Of a stretch of DNA of 64,000 nucleotides, positions 42,879 through 51,621 are shown in pieces. The translations under genes and the position numbers were made by a program. The notes beneath the pieces were generated by a model that was not told the origin of the DNA, did no database searches, and was given only the letters and a program-made list of their open reading frames with translations. The stretch comes from Hyphomonadaceae bacterium UBA7672. Its GTDB lineage: Bacteria > Pseudomonadota > Alphaproteobacteria > Caulobacterales > Hyphomonadaceae. The first letter of the stretch is position 1; every line of letters starts with the position of its first letter. The stretch lies in the NCBI GenBank assembly GCA_002483135.1, contig DLHI01000007.1, positions 310,001-374,000 of the forward strand, read 5' to 3'.

Positions 42879-43490
42879 ATGCGCATCCTGTCTCGCCTGA
42901 CCCAGATCGCCCTTGCGTTTTCGCTGACATTGCCGCTGGCCGCCTGCGGCCCCACACGCGCAGAAGACGCCGCCATCGCCGCCTGCAAGAGCCGCTCTTC
43001 GGCCGCCATCGGGGGGCCGTTCCGGCTGACCTCCCACACCGGCGCGCCGATCACGGAAGCCAGCTTCAAGGGTCGCAAGACGCTGGTCTTCTTCGGTTAC
43101 ACCTTCTGCCCCGACATCTGCCCGGTCGTGTTGTTCAATGTCGGCAAGGCGATGGAAGACATTCCCGAGGACAAGCGCCCGATGACGCTGTTCATCTCCG
43201 TCGATCCCGAACGCGACACGCCGGAGACGCTGACGCAATACATCGCCTCCAACGGCTTCCCAAAGGACATCGTCGGCGCCACCGGCACGCTGGACGAGCT
43301 GAAGGAGGTCAACGCGGCCTTCAAGACGCCCGGCTTCGGGAGAGGCAAGGAATCCGATGATGCAGGCGGCTATCTGGTAAGCCACGCCTCCTGGCTCTAC
43401 CTGATGAACGAGGACTGGACGCTGGATACGTTCTTCAACGACTCGGCGTCCGCCGCCGAGATCGCACGCTGCATCAACCTGCTGTCCTGA
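42879..43490 (+). CDS. SCO1/SenC/PrrC family copper chaperone
   Basis: A 203-residue protein for cytochrome oxidase copper-centre assembly, probably a lipoprotein (LPLAAC). The copper motif is seen in YTFCPDICP, with the later His in VSHASWLY. In Rhodobacter this gene (senC/prrC) lies divergent from regB, the same arrangement as here, which supports a shared redox circuit. Confidence 0.92.
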   Translation: MRILSRLTQIALAFSLTLPLAACGPTRAEDAAIAACKSRSSAAIGGPFRLTSHTGAPITEASFKGRKTLVFFGYTFCPDICPVVLFNVGKAMEDIPEDKRPMTLFISVDPERDTPETLTQYIASNGFPKDIVGATGTLDELKEVNAAFKTPGFGRGKESDDAGGYLVSHASWLYLMNEDWTLDTFFNDSASAAEIARCINLLS

Positions 43491-44412
43491 GACGCTGCGC
43501 CTTCGGGATACGTGCGTCGCCATAGAAGCGCGGCTTGATCACCGGGAACCACAACACCTTGCCGACACCTTCCACAAAGCGCCGGTAGGCGGTGGCACGG
43601 CCCTGCGTCTTGCCCAGATAGCTGGCTGCCGCCAGCGCGCCGTATACGACCGTCTGGGCAAGGCCCACGGCCATCCAGAATCCAATGGCCGCATAGTCCC
43701 GCTTGCGCGCCGACCATGCCTGCGTCGCCGGACCCTGCCCGTAGGCGAAGGCGCGCTTCAGCGTATAGGCCAAGGTTACCCGCGAAGGGTCGGGCGTTTC
43801 CCACACCCACCCGCCAGGCGCCCACGCAAAACGCGCGCCGGCTGCATCCATCGCCTGGAAAAGGAGATCATCCTCCCCGCCAATCTCGTTGCGCTCCGCC
43901 GAGAAAGGTTCGGGCGACGGCAGGGCGGCGCGACGAACAAGGCTGCAGCCACAGCCATAGAATCTGTCGATCGCCCCCTCGGCATGTCCGGGATCACGCG
44001 CGAAGAAAGCTTCGAAATAGGCGCGGTGATCGCGCGGTGGTTCGGAAAGTCTCGTGCGCACCGGACCAAACACCACATCGGCCTTCGCCGCCGCCTGCAC
44101 GCGTAGCAGCTCGGCCAGCCAGGTCGGCGGCGCCATCTCATCGTCATCGAGAAAAGCGATCAGGTCGCCCCGGGATGCCCGCAAACCGGCATTGCGCGCA
44201 TTGGCGACGCCGGCGCTCGGTTCGTGACAAACGACAATGCGCGGATCATCCAGCGTCCGCAGCAACGCCAGCGCGGCCCCTTCCGGATCATTGTCGACCA
44301 GAACAACTTCGAAGCCGGCATCGCACACCTGCGCCAGCGCTGAACGCGCGGCATCCACGGCCCGCTCAGGTCGCCGAAATGTCGGGATGATGATCGAAAC
44401 GCGGGGCGTCAT
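43474..44412 (-). CDS. Family 2 glycosyltransferase
   Basis: A 312-residue glycosyltransferase. It begins VSIIIPTFRRPE, with the sugar-nucleotide motif LIAFLDDDEMAP and a later GEDDLLFQAMD. Hydrophobic C-terminal helices may bind the membrane. It could act on a polysaccharide or lipid carrier. The last 17 bp overlap the end of the convergent SCO gene. Confidence 0.85.
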   Translation of the reverse strand: MTPRVSIIIPTFRRPERAVDAARSALAQVCDAGFEVVLVDNDPEGAALALLRTLDDPRIVVCHEPSAGVANARNAGLRASRGDLIAFLDDDEMAPPTWLAELLRVQAAAKADVVFGPVRTRLSEPPRDHRAYFEAFFARDPGHAEGAIDRFYGCGCSLVRRAALPSPEPFSAERNEIGGEDDLLFQAMDAAGARFAWAPGGWVWETPDPSRVTLAYTLKRAFAYGQGPATQAWSARKRDYAAIGFWMAVGLAQTVVYGALAAASYLGKTQGRATAYRRFVEGVGKVLWFPVIKPRFYGDARIPKAQRLRTAG

Positions 44413-44518
44413 GGAGCGGCAGACTAGCCGCTCATGGTTGCGGTCGCGTTTACACGCTGGCCCGGCAAGTCTGAGTTACCGGGCGCCTGCACAGCCGGTG
44501 GCAGGCCTCATTGCCATC

Positions 44519-45043
44519 CTATTCGGCGGAAGGGCGCCGGATCTGACCACCAAGATTCTGCGAAACCTGCTGCGCATCGAACGCGTTCGGATCGTCACCC
44601 TTCGGTCCGCGCTTCATCACGATCTCGGCGAAAGCCTCGTAGCTGGTCACTTCCTCATAGCGCGACGGCGTCGACCAGAACGGGTCCCAGGCGTGCACCC
44701 AGCCCCAGCGCGGCGAGAAGTACATGTAGGAGAAGCGGGGGCTGAAGTCCGCGCTGCGCAGGCGGCTGTCCTTGTCGGTGTCGCGATTGACGATGGTGAA
44801 GGTGTCATACCCGCTCTGCAGCGTTAGCTCGGCCGCGCGGAACAGGAGATAGTTCTCGACCGTGTCCCGCTCGGTCATCGAATTTCCCTTGAAGGAAATG
44901 CGGTATCGATCGTTCTCGATCTTCTGTTCCGAATAGCCGCGATCATAACCTGCGGCAGGCTGATAGGGCGTCGGCCCGCTGCTGCACGCGCCAAGCGCTG
45001 TCGCCGCAGCAACCACGGACACGGCAAGGATTTTTCTGATCAT
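44519..45043 (-). CDS. CC0125/CC1285-like lipoprotein
   Basis: A 174-residue predicted lipoprotein (signal peptide ending ATALGAC) similar to a caulobacterial lipoprotein family. Conserved-looking text is GYSEQKIENDRYRISFKGN followed by YLLFRAAELTLQSGYDTF. Function is unknown. Membership supports a Caulobacterales-like host. Confidence 0.72.
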   Translation of the reverse strand: MIRKILAVSVVAAATALGACSSGPTPYQPAAGYDRGYSEQKIENDRYRISFKGNSMTERDTVENYLLFRAAELTLQSGYDTFTIVNRDTDKDSRLRSADFSPRFSYMYFSPRWGWVHAWDPFWSTPSRYEEVTSYEAFAEIVMKRGPKGDDPNAFDAQQVSQNLGGQIRRPSAE

Positions 45044-45121
45044 GGGGCAGCCTCCACAAGGCGCGATTTCACACCCTTTGAGATAGGAACGCAAACCTGA
45101 ACGGCAAATGACTGCGGCCGC

Positions 45122-45958
45122 CTATCGCAGCAATCCGGACAGGAATTGCTGCAGCAATCCGGTCAGAAGATCTGGCCGTTGGACATTCGAGCCATGCCCT
45201 GTCATTGGCATCGCCACAAAGCGGGCGCCGTGTATCTCCTGCGCCAACCGACGGCCGCCGGCGATGTTGGGGTCTTGTTCCCCCACCGCCACCAGGGTCG
45301 GCATCCGGATCATTGACAGGCCCGCGATCCAGTCGGGATGCCCCTGCAGGGCGCGCGCATTCAGTCCCCGGGCTTCAGGATAAGTCATTGCCGTCCATGC
45401 AGGATCACGCGGCGGCGTTGGAATGCCTGCGGCCGTGCGAAGCCGCTCGGCCTCTTCAGCGCCGGCGATGCGTTCGGCCTCCGGCGCCGGTGGCGCGCCC
45501 GTTGCGTCGAACAGGGCGAGACCGTCAAGGCGGGTCGGATTGTCCAGCGCCATGCGCACAGCAACGCGTGAGCCAAAAGCAAGGCCGCAGACAATTGCCG
45601 TCTTCACGCCGGCCGCATCCATCACCGTGAAGGCATCATCCCGGAATGTCTCGAAAGTGTGCGTCTCGGGTGCGCCGGTTTCACTATCGCCCGTCCCCCG
45701 ACGGTCATGCAGCAACACCCGATGCGTGGCCGTCAGCGGCGCGACGATCGCATCCCACACCGCCATGGCCTGCCCGCCACCATTGCTGAACAGGATCGCA
45801 GGCCCACCGGACGGGCTGGAATCGCGCCAGGCGATGCGCACCCCATCGCTGGCGGCTGCATGCCGAACGATGCGGAAAGCGACAGGATCAGGCTGCGCGC
45901 CGCTCGCACAACCGGTCGCAGCAAGTAAGGCGGCGCCGAGGAACGTTCGCCTGTCCAT
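45122..45958 (-). CDS. Alpha/beta hydrolase-fold lipoprotein lacking the catalytic Ser
   Basis: A 278-residue Tat-exported lipoprotein (RRTFLG, then ATGC). The fold is clear: HDRRGTGDSETG after strand 4, Asp in VGEQDPN and His in MTGHGSNV. At the nucleophile elbow the sequence is GLAFG (125-129), with Ala127 (codon GCT) where Ser is expected. Unless another residue serves, it should not act as a normal esterase. It ends the run downstream of the aldehyde dehydrogenase gene. Confidence 0.75.
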   Translation of the reverse strand: MDRRTFLGAALLAATGCASGAQPDPVAFRIVRHAAASDGVRIAWRDSSPSGGPAILFSNGGGQAMAVWDAIVAPLTATHRVLLHDRRGTGDSETGAPETHTFETFRDDAFTVMDAAGVKTAIVCGLAFGSRVAVRMALDNPTRLDGLALFDATGAPPAPEAERIAGAEEAERLRTAAGIPTPPRDPAWTAMTYPEARGLNARALQGHPDWIAGLSMIRMPTLVAVGEQDPNIAGGRRLAQEIHGARFVAMPMTGHGSNVQRPDLLTGLLQQFLSGLLR

Positions 45959-45978
45959 CAGCGCCGCCTCTTGTCCGA

Positions 45979-47409
45979 TCAGGCCGTGGCGTAACCGAAG
46001 ACCGACTTGGTCTCGAGGAATTCGTGGATGCCCTCCACGCCCCACTCGCGGCCGTTGCCCGACTGTTTGAAGCCGCCGAACGGCATCGTCTGGTCCGAAC
46101 CCTGGCCGTTGATGTGCACCATGCCTGTGCGCAGCTGGCGCGCGACCTTCTGCGCGTGCTCCTGTTCGCCCTGCACATAGCCCGACAGGCCATAGACCGT
46201 GTCGTTAGCCATCGCGATGGCGTCTGCTTCCGTGTCGTACGGGATCATGCACAGCACCGGTCCGAAGATTTCCTCGACCGCGATGGTCATGTCGTTGCGC
46301 ACATCGGCAAAGATGGTGGGCTTCACATAGTAGCCGCGGTTGAGGCCGTCGGGGCGGCCAAGACCGCCGGCGACAAGCGTGGCGCCTTCATCAATGCCTT
46401 TCTTGATGAGGCCCTGGATCTTGTTCCACTGCGCTTCCGACACCACCGGCCCGATGGCGCCCTTCTCAGCCGTCTTCGGGTCCTGCACCTTCACGGCTTC
46501 GGCGGTGGCTTTCGCGATCGCCTTGGCTTCCTCGTTCTTGGCGCGCGGCACGAACATGCGCGAAGGCGCGTTGCAGCTCTGGCCGGTATTGGTCATCATC
46601 TGCATGACGCCCGACTTCACGGCCTTCGCAAGGTCGGCGTCTTCCAGCACGATGTTGGCCGACTTGCCGCCGAGCTCCTGCGCGACGCGCTTGACGGTCG
46701 GCGCCGCCGCCTGCGCAACCAGAACGCCCGCGCGGGTCGAGCCGGTGAAAGACATCATGTCGACGTCCGGGTGAGCCGACAGAGCGGCGCCAACGCCAGG
46801 GCCATCGCCATTCACCAGGTTGAACACGCCCTTCGGCACGCCGGCTTCATGCATGATCTCGGCGAAGATGATCGCATCGATAGGCGCGATCTCGGAGGGC
46901 TTGAGAACCATGGTGCAACCCGCCGCGATGGCGGGCGCGACCTTGCAGGCGATCTGGTTCTGCGGCCAGTTCCACGGCGTGATGAAGCCGCAGACGCCGA
47001 TGGGTTCCTTGCGGATCAGGTGCTTGCCGCGCCGCTCTTCGAACTCGAAGGTGCGCAGATAGCTGGCCGCCTGCATGATGTGGCCGAGGCCCGAAGGGGC
47101 CTGCGCGGCCTGCGCGAGCCACATCGGCGCGCCCATCTCCTCGGAGACTGCGGCGGCCATGTCGCCGAGGCGCTTCTGATAGGCGGCGACGATCTTGTCG
47201 AGCAGGTCGGCGCGGTACTCTTTCGTTGTCGCGGCAAAGGCCGGGAACGCAGCCTTCGCGGCGGCGACAGCCTTGTCGACATCGGCCTTGGAGCCGATGG
47301 AGATGCGGCAATAGGCTTCTTCGGTCGCCGGGTTGATGACGTCGAGCGTGCGCGGCGTGACCGGGTCGACCCATTCGCCATTGATGTAGAATTTCAGGTA
47401 TTCGCGCAT
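45979..47409 (-). CDS. NAD(P)-dependent aldehyde dehydrogenase
   Basis: A 476-residue aldehyde dehydrogenase. Catalytic residues are clear: Cys in NTGQSCNAPSRM, Glu in ELGGKSANIV, and Asn in FITPWNWP. The C-terminal GMVHINGQGSDQTMPFGGFKQSG is typical. The substrate is not fixed. It sits 20 bp upstream of the alpha/beta hydrolase-like gene and may share its transcript. Confidence 0.92.
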   Translation of the reverse strand: MREYLKFYINGEWVDPVTPRTLDVINPATEEAYCRISIGSKADVDKAVAAAKAAFPAFAATTKEYRADLLDKIVAAYQKRLGDMAAAVSEEMGAPMWLAQAAQAPSGLGHIMQAASYLRTFEFEERRGKHLIRKEPIGVCGFITPWNWPQNQIACKVAPAIAAGCTMVLKPSEIAPIDAIIFAEIMHEAGVPKGVFNLVNGDGPGVGAALSAHPDVDMMSFTGSTRAGVLVAQAAAPTVKRVAQELGGKSANIVLEDADLAKAVKSGVMQMMTNTGQSCNAPSRMFVPRAKNEEAKAIAKATAEAVKVQDPKTAEKGAIGPVVSEAQWNKIQGLIKKGIDEGATLVAGGLGRPDGLNRGYYVKPTIFADVRNDMTIAVEEIFGPVLCMIPYDTEADAIAMANDTVYGLSGYVQGEQEHAQKVARQLRTGMVHINGQGSDQTMPFGGFKQSGNGREWGVEGIHEFLETKSVFGYATA

Positions 47410-47512
47410 GGGCTGCTCCTCGGCCTTCGTTTGTGCCGACTAGATAAGCCTGTTGCGCGATGCCGGGAACCCCCTGCCCGGGGCGGCGCCCGGTCACAGA
47501 AGGAGTACCGGG

Positions 47513-47875
47513 CTAGTTGATCGGATGATCGCCGCTTGCGACGCGGTGGAAGGTGATCCGGCCGACCTCGTTCAGCATCGTGTTGTCATCCACGAAGGAC
47601 CGGATTGTGGTCGACACCGGCTGGCCGTTCTCGTCGATGGTGAGCAGGCGGAATCGCACCTTGTCGACCGGCTCGATGCGATAGCGGCCGGTCTGGGTCA
47701 CCGGCGCCGCCGGGACGCCCCTTATCTCCATCCGGTTCCGGGTCAGGTAGGAGCCGTCCGTGTTGAACACGGCCGTAATCTCACCCTTCACGTCGCCTGA
47801 CAGGGTATCCGCCCGCCACTCGCCCACGAGGATGCGCGAAAAACCGGTCTGTTTGGGTTTGCCATTGAAGAACAT
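47513..47875 (-). CDS. Uncharacterised small protein
   Basis: A 120-residue protein without a signal peptide that I do not recognise. It reads like a beta-rich, lipocalin- or Tim44-sized domain (GEWRADTLSGDVKGEITAV, TGRYRIEPVDKVRFRLL). The ATG at 47875 is chosen to give the conserved-looking N terminus. It is divergent from the GFA-domain gene. Confidence 0.6.
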   Translation of the reverse strand: MFFNGKPKQTGFSRILVGEWRADTLSGDVKGEITAVFNTDGSYLTRNRMEIRGVPAAPVTQTGRYRIEPVDKVRFRLLTIDENGQPVSTTIRSFVDDNTMLNEVGRITFHRVASGDHPIN

Positions 47876-48025
47876 GGTCCCGTCCCTTCGAAAGCCATGC
47901 CAGCACAGGCAGGGGCATGCGCCAACGGCGAGAGTCAGTTGCCCCGGGGCGGGGACCATGAGTTTTTCGCCTTACGCGACCGGAAAATCGCATGGCATTC
48001 TTACCTTCAGGTTGAATATTACGGA

Positions 48026-48478
48026 ATGTCCATGACTCCAGTCACAGGCGGGTGCCAGTGCGGCGCGGTTCGCTACGCCATGCACGTCGAGCGCGTTGAA
48101 AAACCCCATGTCTGTCATTGCCGTATGTGCCAGCGCGCAACAGGCGGCGTGTTCGCCGCCCTGGCTGGCTGCGCCAAGTCGAAACTGGAGTGGACGAAGG
48201 GCCAGCCCGCCTTCTTCGCATCCTCCAACCTCGCCAGGCGCGGTTTCTGCCGCAACTGCGGCACGCCGCTGACCTTTGCCTACGACACGCCCGAGGCGCG
48301 AATCTACGTCACCATCGGCTCGATGGACGACCCCGAACTGGCCGGGATCGAGATCCAGTACGGGCTGGAAGCACGCATAAGCTGGGTGAAGTTCTGCGAG
48401 GATGTGCCCGGCGAGGTCACTGGCGACAGCCCGGCAGCGCAGGAGTTCTTCGCGGGGATGATCTCGCGCCAGAACTAG
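48026..48478 (+). CDS. GFA/CENP-V domain protein
   Basis: A 150-residue zinc protein of the glutathione-dependent formaldehyde-activating (GFA) family. Zinc ligands appear as GGCQCGAVRY, VCHCRMCQRATG and FCRNCGTPL. Family members bind glutathione-type thiols, though the formaldehyde role is disputed. The ATG at 48026 gives the normal N terminus. Confidence 0.9.
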   Translation: MSMTPVTGGCQCGAVRYAMHVERVEKPHVCHCRMCQRATGGVFAALAGCAKSKLEWTKGQPAFFASSNLARRGFCRNCGTPLTFAYDTPEARIYVTIGSMDDPELAGIEIQYGLEARISWVKFCEDVPGEVTGDSPAAQEFFAGMISRQN

Positions 48479-48585
48479 CGGATTAAGGAAACCTTGCCGC
48501 AAGCACGTCGATCGACACGTGCGCTTTGGTGCAATCCTGACCAAGTTTCACTATCTAGACTGCTCGGGTTTTCCGGAGTTCCGGC

Positions 48586-49809
48586 TTGAGCGGCAAGCGC
48601 ATTCTCCTCATCGTCGGCGGCGGCATCGCAGCCTACAAGTCGCTGGAGTTGATCCGGCTGCTTGCGAAGGATGGCATTGCCGCGCGCGTGATCCTGACCA
48701 AGGCGGGCGCCGAGTTCGTGACGCCGCTGTCGCTGGGATCGCTGTCAGGCGACAAGGTCTATCAGGACCTTTTCAACCTCACCGACGAAGCCGAGATGGG
48801 GCATATCGAGCTGTCGCGTTCTGCGAATCTGGTTGTGGTTTCGCCTGCCACGGCCGACCTGATGGCCAAGGCTGCTAACGGCCTCGCCAACGATCTTGCC
48901 TCCACCACCCTGCTCGCGACCGACAAGCCTGTGCTGATGGCGCCCGCGATGAATGTACGCATGTGGGGACATGAGGCGACCAAGCGCAATGTCGCGCAGC
49001 TGCGCGCCGATGGCGTCACCGTCATGGAGCCCGATGAAGGCCCGATGGCATGCGGCGAGTTCGGCCCAGGCCGGCTGCCCGAGCCGCAGCGCATCTTCGA
49101 ACAGATCAAGGCGATGTTGTATGGCCCCTCAGAGTTCGGCCGCCTGTCCGGCTTCAAGGCTGTGATCACGGCCGGTCCGACGCGCGAACCGATGGACCCG
49201 GTGCGCTTCCTCTCCAATCACTCGTCGGGCAAGCAGGGCTATGCGATCGCTGAAGCGCTTGCGAAGCTTGGCGCCGATGTACGCCTCGTCACCGGCCCAA
49301 CGCAGCTTCCGATTCCCGCGGGCGTCACCGCCGTGAAAGTCGAAACCGCGCTCGACATGCACAAGGCCGTGCAAGCCAACCTTCCCGCCGACATCTTCAT
49401 CGGGGTCGCCGCCGTCGCCGACTGGCGCCCCGCCACGCGCGCGCCGGGCAAGCTGAAACTCAAGGGCGGCGAGGAAGCGGGAATGACGCTTCGCCTCGTC
49501 GAGAATCCCGACATCCTGAAATCCGTCGGCATACGGAAAAAGGACCGCCCGCGCCTTGTCGTAGGCTTTGCCGCCGAAACCAGCAGCGTCGAAAAGCACG
49601 CCAAGGCCAAGCTGATCCGCAAGGGTTGCGACTGGGTGGTTGCAAACGACGTCTCAGGCGATGTCATGGGCGGCGCCGACAACGAGATCGTGCTGGTCTC
49701 GCAGGGCAAGCCCGAACGCTGGCCGCGCATGGGCAAGGGCGAGGTCGCAACCCGGCTCGCGAAGCGTATTGCCGATTACTTCCACAGCGCAGAGAGCGCG
49801 GCGGAATAG
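48586..49809 (+). CDS. coaBC: Bifunctional CoaBC, coenzyme A synthesis
   Basis: A 407-residue fusion of phosphopantothenoylcysteine decarboxylase (about 1-185) and phosphopantothenate-cysteine ligase (about 190-400). The flavin domain shows GGGIAAYKSLELIR and the substrate region APAMNVRMW. The ligase part begins AVITAGPTREPMDPVRFLSN. It starts at TTG. It lies near dut, a common order in alphaproteobacteria. Confidence 0.95.
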   Translation: MSGKRILLIVGGGIAAYKSLELIRLLAKDGIAARVILTKAGAEFVTPLSLGSLSGDKVYQDLFNLTDEAEMGHIELSRSANLVVVSPATADLMAKAANGLANDLASTTLLATDKPVLMAPAMNVRMWGHEATKRNVAQLRADGVTVMEPDEGPMACGEFGPGRLPEPQRIFEQIKAMLYGPSEFGRLSGFKAVITAGPTREPMDPVRFLSNHSSGKQGYAIAEALAKLGADVRLVTGPTQLPIPAGVTAVKVETALDMHKAVQANLPADIFIGVAAVADWRPATRAPGKLKLKGGEEAGMTLRLVENPDILKSVGIRKKDRPRLVVGFAAETSSVEKHAKAKLIRKGCDWVVANDVSGDVMGGADNEIVLVSQGKPERWPRMGKGEVATRLAKRIADYFHSAESAAE

Positions 49810-49848
49810 CGCGTGGCAGGAAGCGTCTTCGCGTCCTAGATCAGGTAC

Positions 49849-50133
49849 ATGATCCGCCACATCGTCTTCTTCACGCTGAAAGACCCGCGCGAGGCGCAGG
49901 ACATCATCGTCCATCTGAAGCGGCTGGGCACGATCCCCGGCTCGACTCTTTTTGAAGTCACGCAGAACCGCAAAGCCGACCTGTTCGGCAACGAGATCGA
50001 CATCGTGGTCTACGCGGAGTTCCCGGATATCGAGGCGCTGCACGCCTACAAGAAGCATCCGACCTACACGGACGTCACCAACACCGTCCGCCCCCGCCGC
50101 GAACTCCGTTTTGCGGCGGATGTTGAGGCGTAA
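49849..50133 (+). CDS. Dabb (stress-responsive alpha/beta barrel) protein
   Basis: A 94-residue dimeric alpha/beta-barrel protein, family Dabb. It starts MIRHIVFFTLKD and ends with the typical AYKKHPTYTDVTN. Function is unknown in bacteria. It sits between coaBC and the palindromic repeat before dut. Confidence 0.85.
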   Translation: MIRHIVFFTLKDPREAQDIIVHLKRLGTIPGSTLFEVTQNRKADLFGNEIDIVVYAEFPDIEALHAYKKHPTYTDVTNTVRPRRELRFAADVEA

Positions 50134-50140
50134 TTCACAG

Positions 50141-50254
50141 CTTGTCATCCCGGAAACGCGGAGCGTTATCCGGGACCCATTTCTCATCCCGCGCAGACGC
50201 GGTTAGATGGTTCCCGGCTCAGCAGCGCTTCGCGCTTCTGGCCGGGATGACAAG
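50141..50254. repeat. REP-like long palindrome between the Dabb gene and dut
   Basis: CTTGTCATCCCGG (50141-50153) is repeated inverted as CCGGGATGACAAG (50242-50254). The roughly 88 bp between them also pair in part, as in CCGGGACC against GGTTCCCGG and GCGGAGCG against CGCTTCGC. GTCATCCCGG...CCGGGATGAC is a widespread intergenic repeat type. It may fold in mRNA or DNA and ends 13 bp before the dut start. Confidence 0.65.
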
Positions 50255-50267
50255 TCCGGAGTTCGTC

Positions 50268-50720
50268 ATGACCCTCACCATCCGCGTCGCCCCGCTGCCG
50301 CATTTCGAAGGGCTCGCCCTGCCCGCCTACGAGACAGCGGACGCCGCCGGGATGGATCTGCGCGCGGCAGTGCCCGAGGACCAGCCGATGACGCTGAAGC
50401 CCGGCGAGCGCGCCATGGTGCCGACCGGTCTTACCATCGCCCTGCCGCCGCGCCACGAGGCGCAGGTGCGTCCGCGCTCAGGGCTCGCCGCCAAGCACGG
50501 TGTCACCTGCCTCAACTCGCCGGGCACGATCGATGCGGACTATCGCGGCGAGGTGAAGGTGATCCTGATCAATCACGGCCAGGAACCGTTCGTGATCAAA
50601 CGCGGCGAGCGTATCGCGCAGATGGTGATCGCGCCCGTGACGCGAGCGGAACTGAGCGTCGTCGCCACGCTCGACGAAACACAGCGCGGCGCCGGCGGGT
50701 TTGGGTCAACTGGGCGTTAG
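50268..50720 (+). CDS. dut: dUTP diphosphatase
   Basis: A 150-residue trimeric dUTPase that lowers dUTP and makes dUMP. All family motifs are present: AGMDLRAA, PRSGLAAKHG, GTIDADYRGEV, RGERIAQMVI and the C-terminal RGAGGFGSTG. The ATG at 50268 gives the standard length; upstream codons would read through the palindromic repeat. Confidence 0.95.
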   Translation: MTLTIRVAPLPHFEGLALPAYETADAAGMDLRAAVPEDQPMTLKPGERAMVPTGLTIALPPRHEAQVRPRSGLAAKHGVTCLNSPGTIDADYRGEVKVILINHGQEPFVIKRGERIAQMVIAPVTRAELSVVATLDETQRGAGGFGSTGR

Positions 50721-50771
50721 GCCTGTGCACGGCGGCTTGGCTGCCCCGACATTTTCGGCCACCCTTGTTCC

Positions 50772-51269
50772 ATGAAGTTCGCAGCCACCATTCTAGCATC
50801 ACTGGTCATCGCCAGCTCCGCACTGGCGCAACCTCCGACAGGCAAGCGCCCCGCACCCGTCCTGCCGCCGGCCGAGCCGCTCGCGATCGGCGCCGTGGTC
50901 GATAGTTTCGAGATGGTGCCCGATCGCACCGTGATCTTCGAGCCGACCAGCGACGGCCGCATTCGCATTCTCAGCGCAACCGACAAGGACCGTCATGCGC
51001 CGATGCCACGCAATCCCGGCCAGATCGCCGTGTCGCTGACCGTCGCGCAGGAGATCGGGGCGGTGATGGAATTCAACAGCGGCCTTGATCACGCGATCAG
51101 CTATCTTGCCACGGTATCCGCAGACGGCGCGCGGATGCGTGTCCCCTCCTGCCCGGTCAAGAGCAAAGCCGTGTCATCCGACCAGTGGCCGGAGGGCTAT
51201 ACGTCGATCCATGTGGGTGAGCTGAAGCGCGTCGATGGCGCGGCTGTGTGCGAGTATCCGGGGCAGTGA
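50772..51269 (+). CDS. Uncharacterised secreted protein
   Basis: A 165-residue exported protein (signal peptide ending ASSALAQ). The mature part has two Cys (SCPVKSK and AVCEYPGQ) and no known domain. It is 51 bp after dut on the same strand. Function is unknown. Confidence 0.6.
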   Translation: MKFAATILASLVIASSALAQPPTGKRPAPVLPPAEPLAIGAVVDSFEMVPDRTVIFEPTSDGRIRILSATDKDRHAPMPRNPGQIAVSLTVAQEIGAVMEFNSGLDHAISYLATVSADGARMRVPSCPVKSKAVSSDQWPEGYTSIHVGELKRVDGAAVCEYPGQ

Positions 51270-51621
51270 CGCGGGTCAGCAATCGGACCGGCGTGGGCGC
51301 CGTCCTGGATGCTGTCGTCTTCGCCCTCGATATCAGTGAGGGAGCCGGGCGCGCGAAAAGCGCGGGGTAGTTCGGGGGTTAGGGATTGTGCGCCATTACG
51401 CGCGCCCCGTGACGAAAGCGTTGCCGCATTCGCCGCCCCGGCGTCTTGAGGTTTCGGACGTCTCCAAGACCTCCCTCGTGCCGGGACATGCGCATACTGC
51501 GCTCACTTCCCAGGGGGGCGGATGAGATTGCGCGTTTCCGACAGCGAGTTTTTGCCAACGGCTTGAGATCGCAGGTGAAGATCCCTGCTTCGCCACATTT
51601 CATTCGGCCGAATCCGGCGCC
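51270..51621. other. Intergenic region before the helicase gene end
   Basis: About 350 bp between convergent genes. I see no coding frame with a credible start, no tRNA and no clear terminator. Confidence 0.4.

Noticed and set aside
46024..47520. 498-codon plus-strand frame opposite the aldehyde dehydrogenase gene
   Set aside because: Composition is typical of an antisense shadow, and the minus strand encodes a clear ALDH.
47972..48544. 190-codon minus-strand frame opposite the GFA-domain gene
   Set aside because: The plus strand encodes a zinc protein with conserved Cys; the minus frame has no recognisable features.
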